Shown: positions 12,601 through 22,061 of the stretch, piece after piece | How positions within the stretch are numbered: position 1 is the stretch's first letter | Layout: every line of letters begins with the position of its first letter | Made by a program: the position numbers and the translations under genes | Notes under the pieces: model-generated | Told to the model about the DNA's origin: nothing | Database searches by the model: none | Seen by the model: only the letters and a program-made list of their open reading frames with translations | From: Beta vulgaris subsp. vulgaris | Taxonomy: Eukaryota; Streptophyta; Magnoliopsida; Caryophyllales; Amaranthaceae | Reading direction: 5' to 3' | DNA: 64,000 nt | NCBI RefSeq assembly: GCF_026745355.1 | Contig: NC_079202.1 | Coordinates: 53,796,709-53,860,708, forward strand

Positions 12601-15600
12601 AAACCAAAAATTCGATTCAGTTAAAGCATTCAGCTATTCAATTGCAGAGTTAAGAGGAGTTAGATTTCAAAGGACAGAGTCTGGGGGAATTAGAAAGTTA
12701 TCTTTCAAGGCCATTGATTTTTGCTAACTTTTTCATTGATGTTGAAAACACAGTCCAAGTGGTTGGTAAACTGCATATCTTGCTAGATATTTAATTATGT
12801 TTTTGGCCTTCACTATCGTGTTGTGGTGGTGCTTTTGGCAAAATGATGGATGTTTGGGTGAGTATCTTTATATATTCACTGCTTCTCAAAACTAGCTTAC
12901 CCCCCTATCCCGTCCATTCTTTTCAGTATTGGGGGTGGGGGATGGGACGGGAGAGTTGTGTTGCCTTTTCAAGTAGCTTGACCTCCTCATAAGTTGGTCC
13001 ACAGGTTGACATTGTTGTTATTTTAGATTGAATCTCTTCAATTTATTTTAAATTTATGGTATTTTGTTAATCTAGGAGGTTAACAGCAGATCCAAGTCCC
13101 TTAGTATAAATTGTATCGAGCTTTTATTGCCTCCTTCACTGACATTTTTGTTACAGTTATATGGTAATCCTAATTAATTGGTTTACTTGCTTGTATAGGA
13201 ACTTCTCAGAGGCAAGGAATAGGGAGTACAGGGCATGGGCTCGTGTGCATAATTTGAAGACTTCTCTTGATGAACAAAATCTGGAAATACGTGTAAAGGC
13301 TGCTATTGAAGCAGAGGCGCTATCACAACAACGCCTAGCTGCTGCAGAAGCTGAAATTGCAAACCTGAGGGAGAAATGTGAATCCTCTTCAAGGTTAGGG
13401 TTTGTTTGGTTGATTCTTGCAAAGAAATTCGTTCAATCTCTATTTTCAATTTCAGCATGCATGAGCTTATGCAACTTAACCCATCTTTACATTCATAGGT
13501 CAAAAACTTTTCCTTTTTCGTTCATGTTTTCTTACTTTATACGTAGGTCATCGACTCAGCCTTTGGCATTTATCTACTTAATATTAATAATAAAAAAAAA
13601 AGGATTTTTTTTTTCCAATAACAATAAATAAAGGATTCAAATCATAATCGAAAACAAAGGATCTTGAATACTATTCGAAATTCAGAAGAACTACGCGGAA
13701 AGGCATTGAACAGCTGGAGAAAGCCTAGGCTCGCTTAGATTAGTAAGGTAGCATTTCATTCTGACAAGTCTGGCCTATTGTTGTTTGGTGGTATCTAGAT
13801 ATTAGTCCCCATGGCTGCATGCATCTCGAGAATTTGTTTTGACCACTAATAGATCTTATAATATGATAGATAAGTTTATAAAGATTATACCATTATATTT
13901 ATCTTAAAAGATACTTAATTTCTTATAATTTAATTAATGTTCAAAGTTCGGCCTCGAATATTATGTGTGTGTTATAAAAATTATAGAGGAAGTGTATATA
14001 TGTGTGTGTGTGCGCTCGCGCACGCGCGTGCCTACTCACACACACACACATATACACACACACATATATATACATATACATATATATACATATAGGGGTG
14101 AGATCACATGAAAATGCTTCTTACATGAGAATTGAGAATGAATCTCAACCACACGATTGAATTAGAGTTACAACACTTGTTCATTAGAGTTAAACCTTTT
14201 TTTTTTCTAATATTCTTTTTTTTGGAGTTATAACACTTTTTGATTAGAATTACATCACTTATTCATAAGATTTATAATGCGTAATATTCTTTCTCATTTC
14301 TCATGTAAGTATGCATTCTCATATGAACTCACTTCTATACATATATATATATATTCATTTTTTTCAGGGATTGGATGGTTTTAACTCTTATTTTTTATCT
14401 ATATCTTTCCTGTTTGTAACTGAGTGATGATTGAGAAGCCTAGAACGGGGACCGAACCTCGACCTTTTGTTAGGTAGCTGTTGTGGGGTCCCTGACATTA
14501 CAGGGTTAGGCTCAACTCAAGAGAGTCTTGCTTTCATGCATCTGACACTAGCTAACAGTGAGATGGAACGTTTTTGCCGAGGGATCTCATATAGTCACAG
14601 TTCTACATTATTGAAATAAGATCCTCTCTCCTTGGACTGTCATGGTAGACTTTTCTTGCGTGCGAAGGTGTGTTAATGGTGTGTGATCTAACAATTGTGT
14701 GCTAGCATAGTCAGAATAGGGATACTAATAGAAAAAAATAAGAAAGACATTGAATGGGTCAGTTAGCTAAAGTAAAAAATGTCATACCCTCAAGCTATCC
14801 TGCAACCTCCTTTTACCACTAAAACTTTGAGAAGAGTCAAGTGCTGCTAAGAATCTAAAACTTGACTTTAGCTACAATTGCTTCACAAGAACTATTTATA
14901 TGTATAGAAACTTGAACGGCTGCAATTCTTTACTCTCCAAAATTGGCCCCTTTTCCCCTTTAGTTGCTTCACAAGAACTATTATTGCAAAAAAAGTTTCA
15001 CCCTTCTTTGGGTGTTAGAAGAGTTTCATTTGTAGGTGACACTAGTTGTGTTATATTTTGGTAAATTTCAACTTGATAGAAGGCATTTGTCACTCTGTCT
15101 CAAAAAGAGGGGGAGAATACATTTCATGTTACTGTGTTTTATAGCTGTTAAAATATGCTCTTTAGCTTGGAGTGCGTGGCGGGAATCTAGGCTTAACAAA
15201 TTTAGAACAGAGGAAGAGGGAGAGAGAGAGACAAAGAGAGGGAGGGAGGAAAGGAAAAGGGAGAAGATAAAACTTTCATGTCACTGTGCATTTTAGCTGT
15301 TAAAATATGCTCTTCAGCTTGGAGTGCATGGAGGGAATCTAGGCTTAACAACTTTAAAACAAAGGAAGCATGTCATTCTAGACTTTCTAGTACCATTCTG
15401 AAATGTTTTGCATTTATAGTCTATATATTGCTTTCTGCATCTTCTGATCTAGGATACTCTATTTATGTGTATATCCTTGTATTTCAGGGATAAATCAAAG
15501 CTTTCCAATTCTTTGAAGTCTAAACATGAAGAGAATGAGGCTTACTTATCTGAGATTGAGGTTAATATTTGTTTTAGTCCATCTTCAGTATCCATCAGCT

Positions 15601-17459
15601 ATCAACAACATATAATATTTATCTTGTGTTCCTCTTCAGACTATTGGACAGGCCTATGATGACATGCAAAACCAAAACCAGCACTTGTTGCAGCAAATTA
15701 CTGAGAGAGATGATTATAACATCAAGGTAAATTGACCTTGCCAGTTGCCATCCCTGTCTTTTTCACTGAATGCATCTATATGTGGACAATTGCCTGGGTA
15801 TTTCATGTGTATCACTCAATCTATACCATTACTGTGTGATCTCGCTTGGTAAAATTGATTTATACTGGAATATGGTTCTTGAGCATATCAAAGTGGCACT
15901 TGGAGCCTCAAAACATGACCTGCTGTGATATAGTCAAGAAATGTCATTTATCAAGGTCGTTATATCCTGTTTCTTGATAATATTACAACCTAAGTTTTGG
16001 GTATAAGGCTTATGTGCTGAAAAGTTCATAATCCTTTTGCAACTCCCTAGGTTTAACTAAGTTGTCTGGTTGCTTATTTATTTAGAGACAACTATGAATG
16101 TACACATTAACCATGAAGTTCTCCCATAACCATCAATTTGCTAATATTTCTCAAGTAGAAGTGGGCATCATTTAGTAGGGAGATACACATCTGCTTGCTT
16201 AAATGTTGTAGGGCAATGGCTCCATGTTGCCGTTTGTCTTTACAGAATTCTGTGCACAGAGCTCCTTTCATTTTTTCACTTGTCTTGGAGATCAACTAGG
16301 GTTTCTATATGCTTCTCTTTTCTGTGGGGGTACTTAAAACTTCGTTACTGCTGCTCGATTCTCTAAAATGGACCTGACAATATCTTTATGGAATTATTAC
16401 CTTATTTCATTTACAATCAGATTAAAGTGAATGGGCCTTTTCTTTGTGCTTTGTGAATAAAGTAGTGATTTTTTGTATGTTTGTGACTGCATTAACGACA
16501 GAAATCTGTATTACCGGGTTTAATCTTATTCCATCTTGTTCAAATGTGTCTTTGGGTTGGCCATTGGTGTTTTAGCTCGAACTGGAAGGTCGACGCAGTA
16601 AACAGACGCATGATCTTCTACTTGTGGAGAAACAAAGTCTGCTGAAGAAGATCCAACAGAGTAATGTTTCAGGAGACTTTTTTGAAATGAAAGCTGCAAG
16701 AATTGAGGATCAGGTATGTTTGAACTTCTATGAGAGGAGTTTGTCATCTAATAATGAATATAAATGACTGGATGTACTTGATGAACAGGTGAAAAGCTGC
16801 TCAGACCAGAACCGTAGACTTGCAGAAGATAGATGTCAAAACTCAGTTTCTCTGGATAATATCCAACGGAGGCTGTTAGAATCAAGAAAGTTTTCCCATC
16901 ATGCTAAAGAATCTTTGGAAGAATTACAAAGTAAAGTAAAAGATGGTCGAGCAAACCTCTCTGGTTTGCAAATAGAGCTGGATAAAGAAAGGTATTTTGA
17001 CATCATTCTCTTTTTCATTTATAAAACATAAAGTTGGCTAACTTGTTTTCATCAGGTTTGAGAAGAAAAGGGTAGAAGAAGAACTGGAAATGGTAAAAAG
17101 GAAAGCTGAGCGTCTTAGAGTGCAAAATGAGGGTTCAGTAGCGCAAAAGCTTCGCCAGGAGCTCCAAGAATATAAGGAAATACTAAAGTGTAGTGTCTGC
17201 CTTGACAGGCCCAAGGAGGTACATCCTCTTGTTACCTGATCAAATTAATTTATAGAACTTACAACAGTAGAAGACTGAACTTCTCAAATTATTTTTCATT
17301 TGATACATATTCTGTAAAAAATTTCAGGTGGTCATCACAAAATGTTACCATTTATTATGCAATCCTTGTGTTCAGAAAGTGCTTGAGACCCGCCATCGCA
17401 AGTGCCCTGTATGTGCCGCAAGCTTTGGGCCGAACGATGTTAAGCCAGTTTACATTTAA
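3691..17459 (+). CDS. HUB1: HUB1/BRE1-like E3 ubiquitin ligase for histone H2B, 19 exons
   Basis: Coding exons: 3691-3807, 6095-6256, 6466-6553, 7750-7977, 8089-8250, 9202-9404, 9477-9560, 9670-9789, 9887-10073, 10190-10350, 10421-10492, 11472-11548, 13199-13393, 15488-15560, 15640-15726, 16576-16713, 16789-16991, 17056-17218 and 17328-17459. All introns are GT-AG, phases join cleanly, and the product is 883 residues; Arabidopsis HUB1 is about 878. The start (MASTGEADRKRRH) is the HUB1 N-terminus, which favours HUB1 over HUB2. Most of the protein is predicted coiled coil. A C-terminal C3HC4 RING uses C831, C834, C846, H848, C851, C854, C866 and C869, and the protein ends VKPVYI. In Arabidopsis, HUB1 and HUB2 act together in the nucleus with UBC1/UBC2 to monoubiquitinate H2B, affecting dormancy, flowering and defence. 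No coding break is seen. Introns 1 (2.3 kb), 12 (1.65 kb) and 13 (2.1 kb) are large and repeat-bearing. Confidence 0.96.
7948..8572 (+). repeat. Diverged copy of HUB1 exon 4 end in intron 5
   Basis: The 3' end of exon 4 plus the start of intron 4 (about 7948-8003) recurs in intron 5 at about 8517-8572. The shared core includes CTCTTCC-GAGGATGGTTAGTT and a following TTTACTC/GTTACTC block, roughly 75% identical by eye. The copy keeps the GGTTAG donor but shows no upstream acceptor that would make it an exon. Confidence 0.55.
11800..12170 (-). mobile_element. Possible solo LTR in HUB1 intron 12
   Basis: On the minus strand this part of intron 12 carries a TATA-like GGGTATAAATATAGG (11956-11970 on plus) within a block that differs in composition from the rest of the intron. 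This would suit a solitary LTR, but no TG/CA termini or flanking duplication could be fixed. Weak call. Confidence 0.25.
13985..14092. repeat. Palindromic (TG)n-(CG)n-(CA)n microsatellite
   Basis: Alternating purine-pyrimidine DNA: TATATG/TGTGTG runs pass into GCGCTCGCGCACGCGCG, then ACACAC and TATATA runs. The TG and CA arms are complementary, so the tract can fold as a hairpin, and the alternation is of the type that favours Z-DNA. It lies in HUB1 intron 13 and directly abuts a MITE. Confidence 0.85.
14093..14337. mobile_element. MITE with about 45-bp terminal inverted repeats in HUB1 intron 13
   Basis: Starts TAGGGGTGAGATCACATGA and ends with the inverse pattern ending GAACTCACTTCTA. The outer 45 bp or so of each side pair imperfectly (ATGCTTCTTACATGAGAA against the reverse of TCTCATGTAAGTATGCAT). 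The short direct repeat TACATA flanks both ends, but it lies inside a TA/CA microsatellite, so the target duplication is uncertain. Noncoding. Confidence 0.8.
15137..15370 (+). repeat. Tandem duplication, about 153-bp period, HUB1 intron 13
   Basis: A block starting TTTTATAGCTGTTAAAATA at about 15137 recurs at about 15290 with its following GAATCTAGGCTTAACAA section. The two copies are separated by a GA-rich tract (15208-15265, AGAGAGAG/GGAGGGAGG). It lies about 120 bp upstream of the exon 14 acceptor and does not touch coding sequence. Confidence 0.75.
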
Positions 17460-18832
17460 TAAGTTGCTGTTAAACAGCCACAGTTACATTTTTTATGGGT
17501 TTTTTTACTGTTTTGTTGGCAGTACCACATCTCCATGACCCATCTGTACATTCCCCAGCTTATGTAGTGTTTAGTCCACAGCCATTTAGGTTCAAGGAGA
17601 TGCTGAAAATTTTCATGCTTAGTACATTCTCCACAGTGCATATCTTAGAGTTGTAGACTTGTAGAGTTCTGCTTTCATTTTTCTTAATAATTTTTTTTTG
17701 GGTAGTCGACTGTAATTTAGCTGACACATCTTGGAGCTGCAGTGGGAACTTACTGTCAATTGCAATCCAAATGAACCACATAAAGAATATGGAAGTTCCG
17801 TAGCAGATAAATTATTTTTTGAGTTTTTCTCTTTTATGTATATTTATTATTCTTACAATTGTTTGCAAGTTATTAAGTTGATTTGATTTGTTGGGTCTTA
17901 CAATTGTTTACAAGTTATTACGTTGATTTGTTGGTCTTACAATTGTTTACAAGTTATTATGTTGATTTGTTGGGTCTTACAATTGTTAGCAGATGAGCTT
18001 GAAGTAATGATTATAGGCAGAAGATATTTAACCTTAATCCTAGGTACATTCAAGTGTGTAAATTGTAATTGAGGTTTTACATCCAAATGGAAAATTAGTC
18101 ATGAGCTAAAATCGTAGGACCAATTCTACTAGATAGGTCAGAGCATATGGAGTAGAATTTGCCTGGTTTGCGCGCAAATTATGTCTTATACTCGGACCTA
18201 TCTAGCGAAAGCTCACATACCATGCGTGAGAGGCACAGCATCACGCATGTCTCACCCATAAGACATATTGATGTAATTGTTGAGTTCGCAATTAGCATTT
18301 TGTCACAAGTATAAGTTGTAGCATAGTAGTTGGATAAAGACTCAACGCGTTGATAAGTCAAGAGTTTGAGACCTCTTACAAATGTTTTCCTTAGTTTTTG
18401 AATAGTCGCAAAATTTCAAAGAAATATCATGTCGCACAGTGACATGGTACCATATAAGTAATTGAGAAGAAGGGTGGCAACATGTGGCGGTCTCTCGATT
18501 TTTTTTTGTAAATGTGTTAGTAAAACTGAATAATATCGTAGCTTAACTTTTCATTACTTTTTTTGTATTTTGTAATTTAAAAGTTTGTGATGAATTCATT
18601 AACAAGTTTGATTAGGAGGGAACGATCATCCTGATATGTTAGCTACTTAGCTCATTGGTAGGAGTTTCATGTCTTCTTCACAAGGTTGTTTTTGAAGGTA
18701 AGATAAGAGTTTTTGCACAAGAGACGAATGTCATATAGAGAACAAACCTGCCATAGTGTTATGCCGTTACTTGTGAATAGGGTTGACTTGGCAATTGGCA
18801 TATCATAGAACCTGGCCAGCGTTATAATGACA
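17460..18832. other. HUB1 3' flank, no gene
   Basis: Probable 3' UTR to roughly 17.8 kb, then AT-rich intergenic sequence. It includes a short tandem repeat (17851-17990). A 60-residue minus-strand frame at 18179-18361 has no recognisable feature. A possible SINE-like piece (AGAGTTTGAGACCTC near 18360) is too weak to call. Confidence 0.4.
17851..17990. repeat. Short tandem repeat, about 40-45 bp unit
   Basis: The phrase TCTTACAATTGTTTACAAG recurs at 17851, 17896, 17935 and (partly) 17975, with an intervening TTGATTTGTTGGG block, giving three to four copies with slightly variable length. It follows the probable 3' UTR of HUB1. Confidence 0.85.
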
Positions 18833-19111
18833 CACTTCCTCTATTATTTCAACAATCCGACTTGCGTGGACCCGGTTCACACTAAAAATAGTGTGGACCA
18901 GGCCCAGGCACGTGACCCGTTAAACAATACTAACTTTATCCTCATCCTTTCTTTCTTCGTCCCTCATACTCAAAACTGACATACAGAGGAGAGAGAAAGT
19001 GAAGATTCTTCGCTTCCATTAACCATGTCACTAAACTTGCGAACTCCATTTCTTCTCTCTCATTCTTACTGACCTTTTTTCTCTCCTCCATGCAATTCTC
19101 ACCATAAAAGC

Positions 19112-19393
19112 ATGTTTCTTCTGCTTCTTCGGAACAATATCGAACCTTCTTCTTCTTCTCTCGCTTTCTGGAATTCTTCCGCCATTTCCGTTTCTGTCCG
19201 AGCTTCTGCTAGCGAAACTCGAAACGACGTCGCAGATGATGAAGAAGGAGAGAAGTTAGTGTTGGACGATGAGTTAATTAGTCGAGCGTCAAGTTTGAAA
19301 GATGCGAGCGAAGTTCTTCAACTGATATCTGACAACAAAAATGGCGGAAAAGAGGTTTCGTCAGTTGTACTGATTGTTGTAAAATCATTTTAA
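19112..19393 (+). pseudogene. Captured first-exon fragment of an unidentified plant gene
   Basis: An open frame of 93 codons begins with a hydrophobic and Ser-rich segment (LAFWNSSAISVSVRASAS) reminiscent of a chloroplast transit peptide. An acidic stretch and the phrase DDELISRASSLKDASEVLQ follow. The codons have normal coding character up to about GGKE (19353). There GAGGTTTCG offers a splice donor, after which the frame runs into minisatellite. This looks like exon 1 and the start of intron 1 of a nuclear gene for an organellar protein, trapped inside the transposon at 18853-19974. The parent gene was not recognised; a PPR-type or similar plastid protein is only a guess. Confidence 0.5.
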
Positions 19394-19395
19394 AC

Positions 19396-19912
19396 CCTAT
19401 ATCACTTTAACATACACTATATCACTTTATATCATTTTAACACACACTAAATCACTTTAACATACACTATATCACTTTAACATACACTATATCACTTTAA
19501 CATACACTATATCATTGTAACATACACTATATCATTGTAACATACACTATATCATTTTAACACACACTAAATCACTTTAACACACACTAAATCACTTTAA
19601 CATACACTATACTTTAACATACACTATATCACTTTAACACACACTATATCATTGTAACATACACTATATCATTTTAACACACACTATATCACTTTAACAT
19701 ACACTATATCACTTTAACATACACTATATCATTATAACATACACTATATCATTATAACATACACTATATCACTTTAACATACACTATATCACTTTAACAT
19801 ACACTATATCACTTTAACATCCACTATATCACTGTAACATCCACTATATCATTTTAATATACACTATATCATTTTAACATACACTATATCATATCAATAT
19901 ACACTATCATAA
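19396..19912. repeat. 20-bp minisatellite, about 25 copies
   Basis: Head-to-tail units of ATCACTTTAACATACACTAT with substitutions (CATTTTAACACACAC, CATTGTAACATACAC and so on). A few units are shortened. No spacers are present. The array fills the right half of the nested element. Confidence 0.95.
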
Positions 19913-20223
19913 ACTCACGTGATATGGATCGGGTGCACACTAATTAGTGTGCACCGGGTTCATATTAGTTTTTTTATTATTTCAAAGTTGCACAATATTT
20001 TTTTTTCAAGTATTTCAACAAGGTTTCTTGTTTTGATATCTCTAATTGTAAATAAGTAAAAATTATAAGAAATTGATATCTGAAATCCTTGCATTGAGAT
20101 AAATTTAACAAAATCTCACATGTTAAAGAAAACTAGTCAAAATTAGTTGTTGAATATTATCCAAATGCTAAATGGTGCCTCTTAAAGGAAAAACAGAGGA
20201 AGTATATATAGATTTCAGACAAG

Positions 20224-22061
20224 ATTTTTTTTTTCTCCCACAATCTGTTTTTTTAGGGAAAGGGGAAAAAAAAAACAGAAAGAAAAGAAGAAACATTAGA
20301 ATAAATCACATAAAATTTGACACAAAAACTCCGAAACATTAGAAAAGAAGTTTGTAACCCTAAACTCCAAATTCCAATCACTACCTATTACAGATTTCAT
20401 TCCAGTTTTTTTTATTTTTTTTTATTTTCTATCTAAAAACTTCGATTTCGAATTCTGTATTTCTAGCATCAACTCAATTACTTCTCGAGGAAAGAAATTG
20501 AAGGATCTTGACGATTCCGAGAAAGGTGAAGGTTCGTTTAGGACTAATTTTTCTATGTATTGTAAGTTTTAATGTTTAAAGTTTGTAGTTTAGCATCAAA
20601 TATTTGAGTAAGAATTCATTTACTAATTTAATTCAGTAGTATGTGATGCTCGTTTAAATAAAAAAAATCCAGATTTTGTATACGCTACTGAGTATCATAT
20701 TTAAGCATTGAAGTGTTAATTGTTATCAAATTCGCTTTTTGACGACTGGATTTCGACTTTACTCTGTTTATTGATAATGGGGGTTGGGAAATTATGCTAT
20801 ATTGGTAGTTTGCGAAATGTAATTGAAACAGCTGATTTCTTGAAAGTTAAATTTTAGTCTAAAATGCCACAAATGCTGTAGGATTACTGAATTAGTATAT
20901 GGTATTGGTAGTAGTGGTATGCTTGATAGATCTATTCATTGAATCGTGGCACGACGAAACCACGATATTAATCAGGTTAGTCTCACTGGACTCATTTGTA
21001 TCTTACCATAGTGGGACACTAATTCCAACCCACACCGGTATCGCCCATCCTTCATCTATACCACTAATGTGTAATCTTTTTGTTTATTATTTTGAGAAGA
21101 ATGATTGATTTGTGGAGACAAACTTACCAGAGGGAAACACATGTAGGCTAGGCTTGCATAATGAATATCTGGTGCAAAGAGAGGGAAGGTTTGGGTTATT
21201 AATTGCAAAATGTAGAGCTTAACGCCTTCCAGTATACAACTTTACCAAATAATTTTTTTGATTATCTATGTGAGTAAGATCCCACATAACTGATGACTAT
21301 ATTAATCCTTACGTATAAATCCTTACCAGAGGGAAACACATGTAGGCTAGGCTTCCATAATTAATCTTTGGTGCAAAGAGAGGGAAGGTTTGGGATATTA
21401 TTGCAAAATGTAGAGCTTAACGCCTTCCAGTATACAACTTTACCCAATTATTTTTTCGATTATCTATGTGAGTAAGATCCCACATAACTGATGACTATAT
21501 TAATCCTTACGTATAAATCATAATAGAGTGTGTGAATAGTGTAAAAGATCAATTTTTACGATTAAAGGATTCACTAGTACTGCATGTAACAACAAAGTGC
21601 ACCATTCTTTTAGGGTGATGTTCATGGAAGTTTTCTGGGGAGGGCATAAGTGAAGATAAAATGTGATGGGAGGACGTATGTTGATCTGCAACACCAGTTT
21701 TCAATCTCCGATGTGCATTTTGTAACTGTCCTTGACCAAGGATAGGGTGTTCTGGTCCTATTGGACCTAGAGCCTAGCATATCTTTAGGATGGAAGGTTA
21801 TCCCAAGGTCATATCTATTAGAGGTGGGGTTGAGCCTATGCCTTAGAGTATCGAAGGTTCAATAGCTACTATATTCCACACCTTATATGGAGTTTGATGG
21901 TGGGACCAATTGGGGATACCTTGTTTTCATGTTCATGCTCGTATATGCTTATTATATGGTATCTTTTTCCTATAAATTTGTCAGTCTTTATGCATATTTA
22001 TCATTTATCATAGTAGTAGATATTCTTTTGTTGGTTATTTCATGCCTTGTTTTTGCAGGTT
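20224..22061 (+). other. Probable VMA21 5' leader exon and 5'UTR intron
   Basis: A leader-like stretch (about 20230-20526: CTCCCACAATCTG, CTAAACTCC, CTCGAGGAAAG) ends at GAGAAAG followed by GTGAAG, a plausible donor. The VMA21 start codon lies four bases inside an exon that opens at 22059 after TTTTTGCAG. This implies a 5'UTR intron of about 1.5 kb (20527-22058), inferred from splice-site fit only. The intron contains the tandem duplication at 21123-21519. Confidence 0.5.
21123..21519 (+). repeat. Recent 199-bp tandem duplication
   Basis: Unit 1 (21123-21321) and unit 2 (21322-21519) both start CTTACCAGAGGGAAACACA and end CTTACGTATAAATC, with only scattered differences. They are adjacent, head to tail and nearly identical, so the event is young. 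It lies in the inferred 5'UTR intron of the VMA21 gene. Confidence 0.92.

Larger units (their letters stand above)
18853..19974. mobile_element. Nested element with captured gene fragment and minisatellite
   Basis: A perfect 11-bp direct repeat, TATTATTTCAA, lies at 18842-18852 and 19975-19985 and brackets this 1122-bp segment. Near each end is an inverted block: left ACCCGGTTCACACTA...TAGTGTGGACC...CACGTGAC, matched on the opposite strand at the right end by ACCCGGTGCACACTA...TAGTGTGCACC...CACGTGAG. Each block is itself a small palindrome. Between them are a plant gene fragment (19112-19393) and a 20-bp tandem array. The 11-bp duplication and the cargo fit a Pack-MULE-like element, but the outermost 15-18 bp of the two ends match poorly, so the class is tentative. 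Confidence 0.65.
18833..20204. mobile_element. MITE interrupted by a 1.1-kb insertion
   Basis: The left end CACTTCCTCTATTATTTCAA (18833-18852) and the right end ACAGAGGAAGTA (to 20204) form the terminal inverted repeats of a Stowaway-like MITE of about 240 bp. Its interior resumes at 19986. The gap is occupied by the insertion at 18853-19974. A related decayed copy lies at 1990-2215. Confidence 0.75.

Noticed and set aside
19396..19912. Repeat array considered as a CRISPR-like array
   Set aside because: Units are directly adjacent with no unique spacers, in a plant nuclear context. It is a minisatellite.
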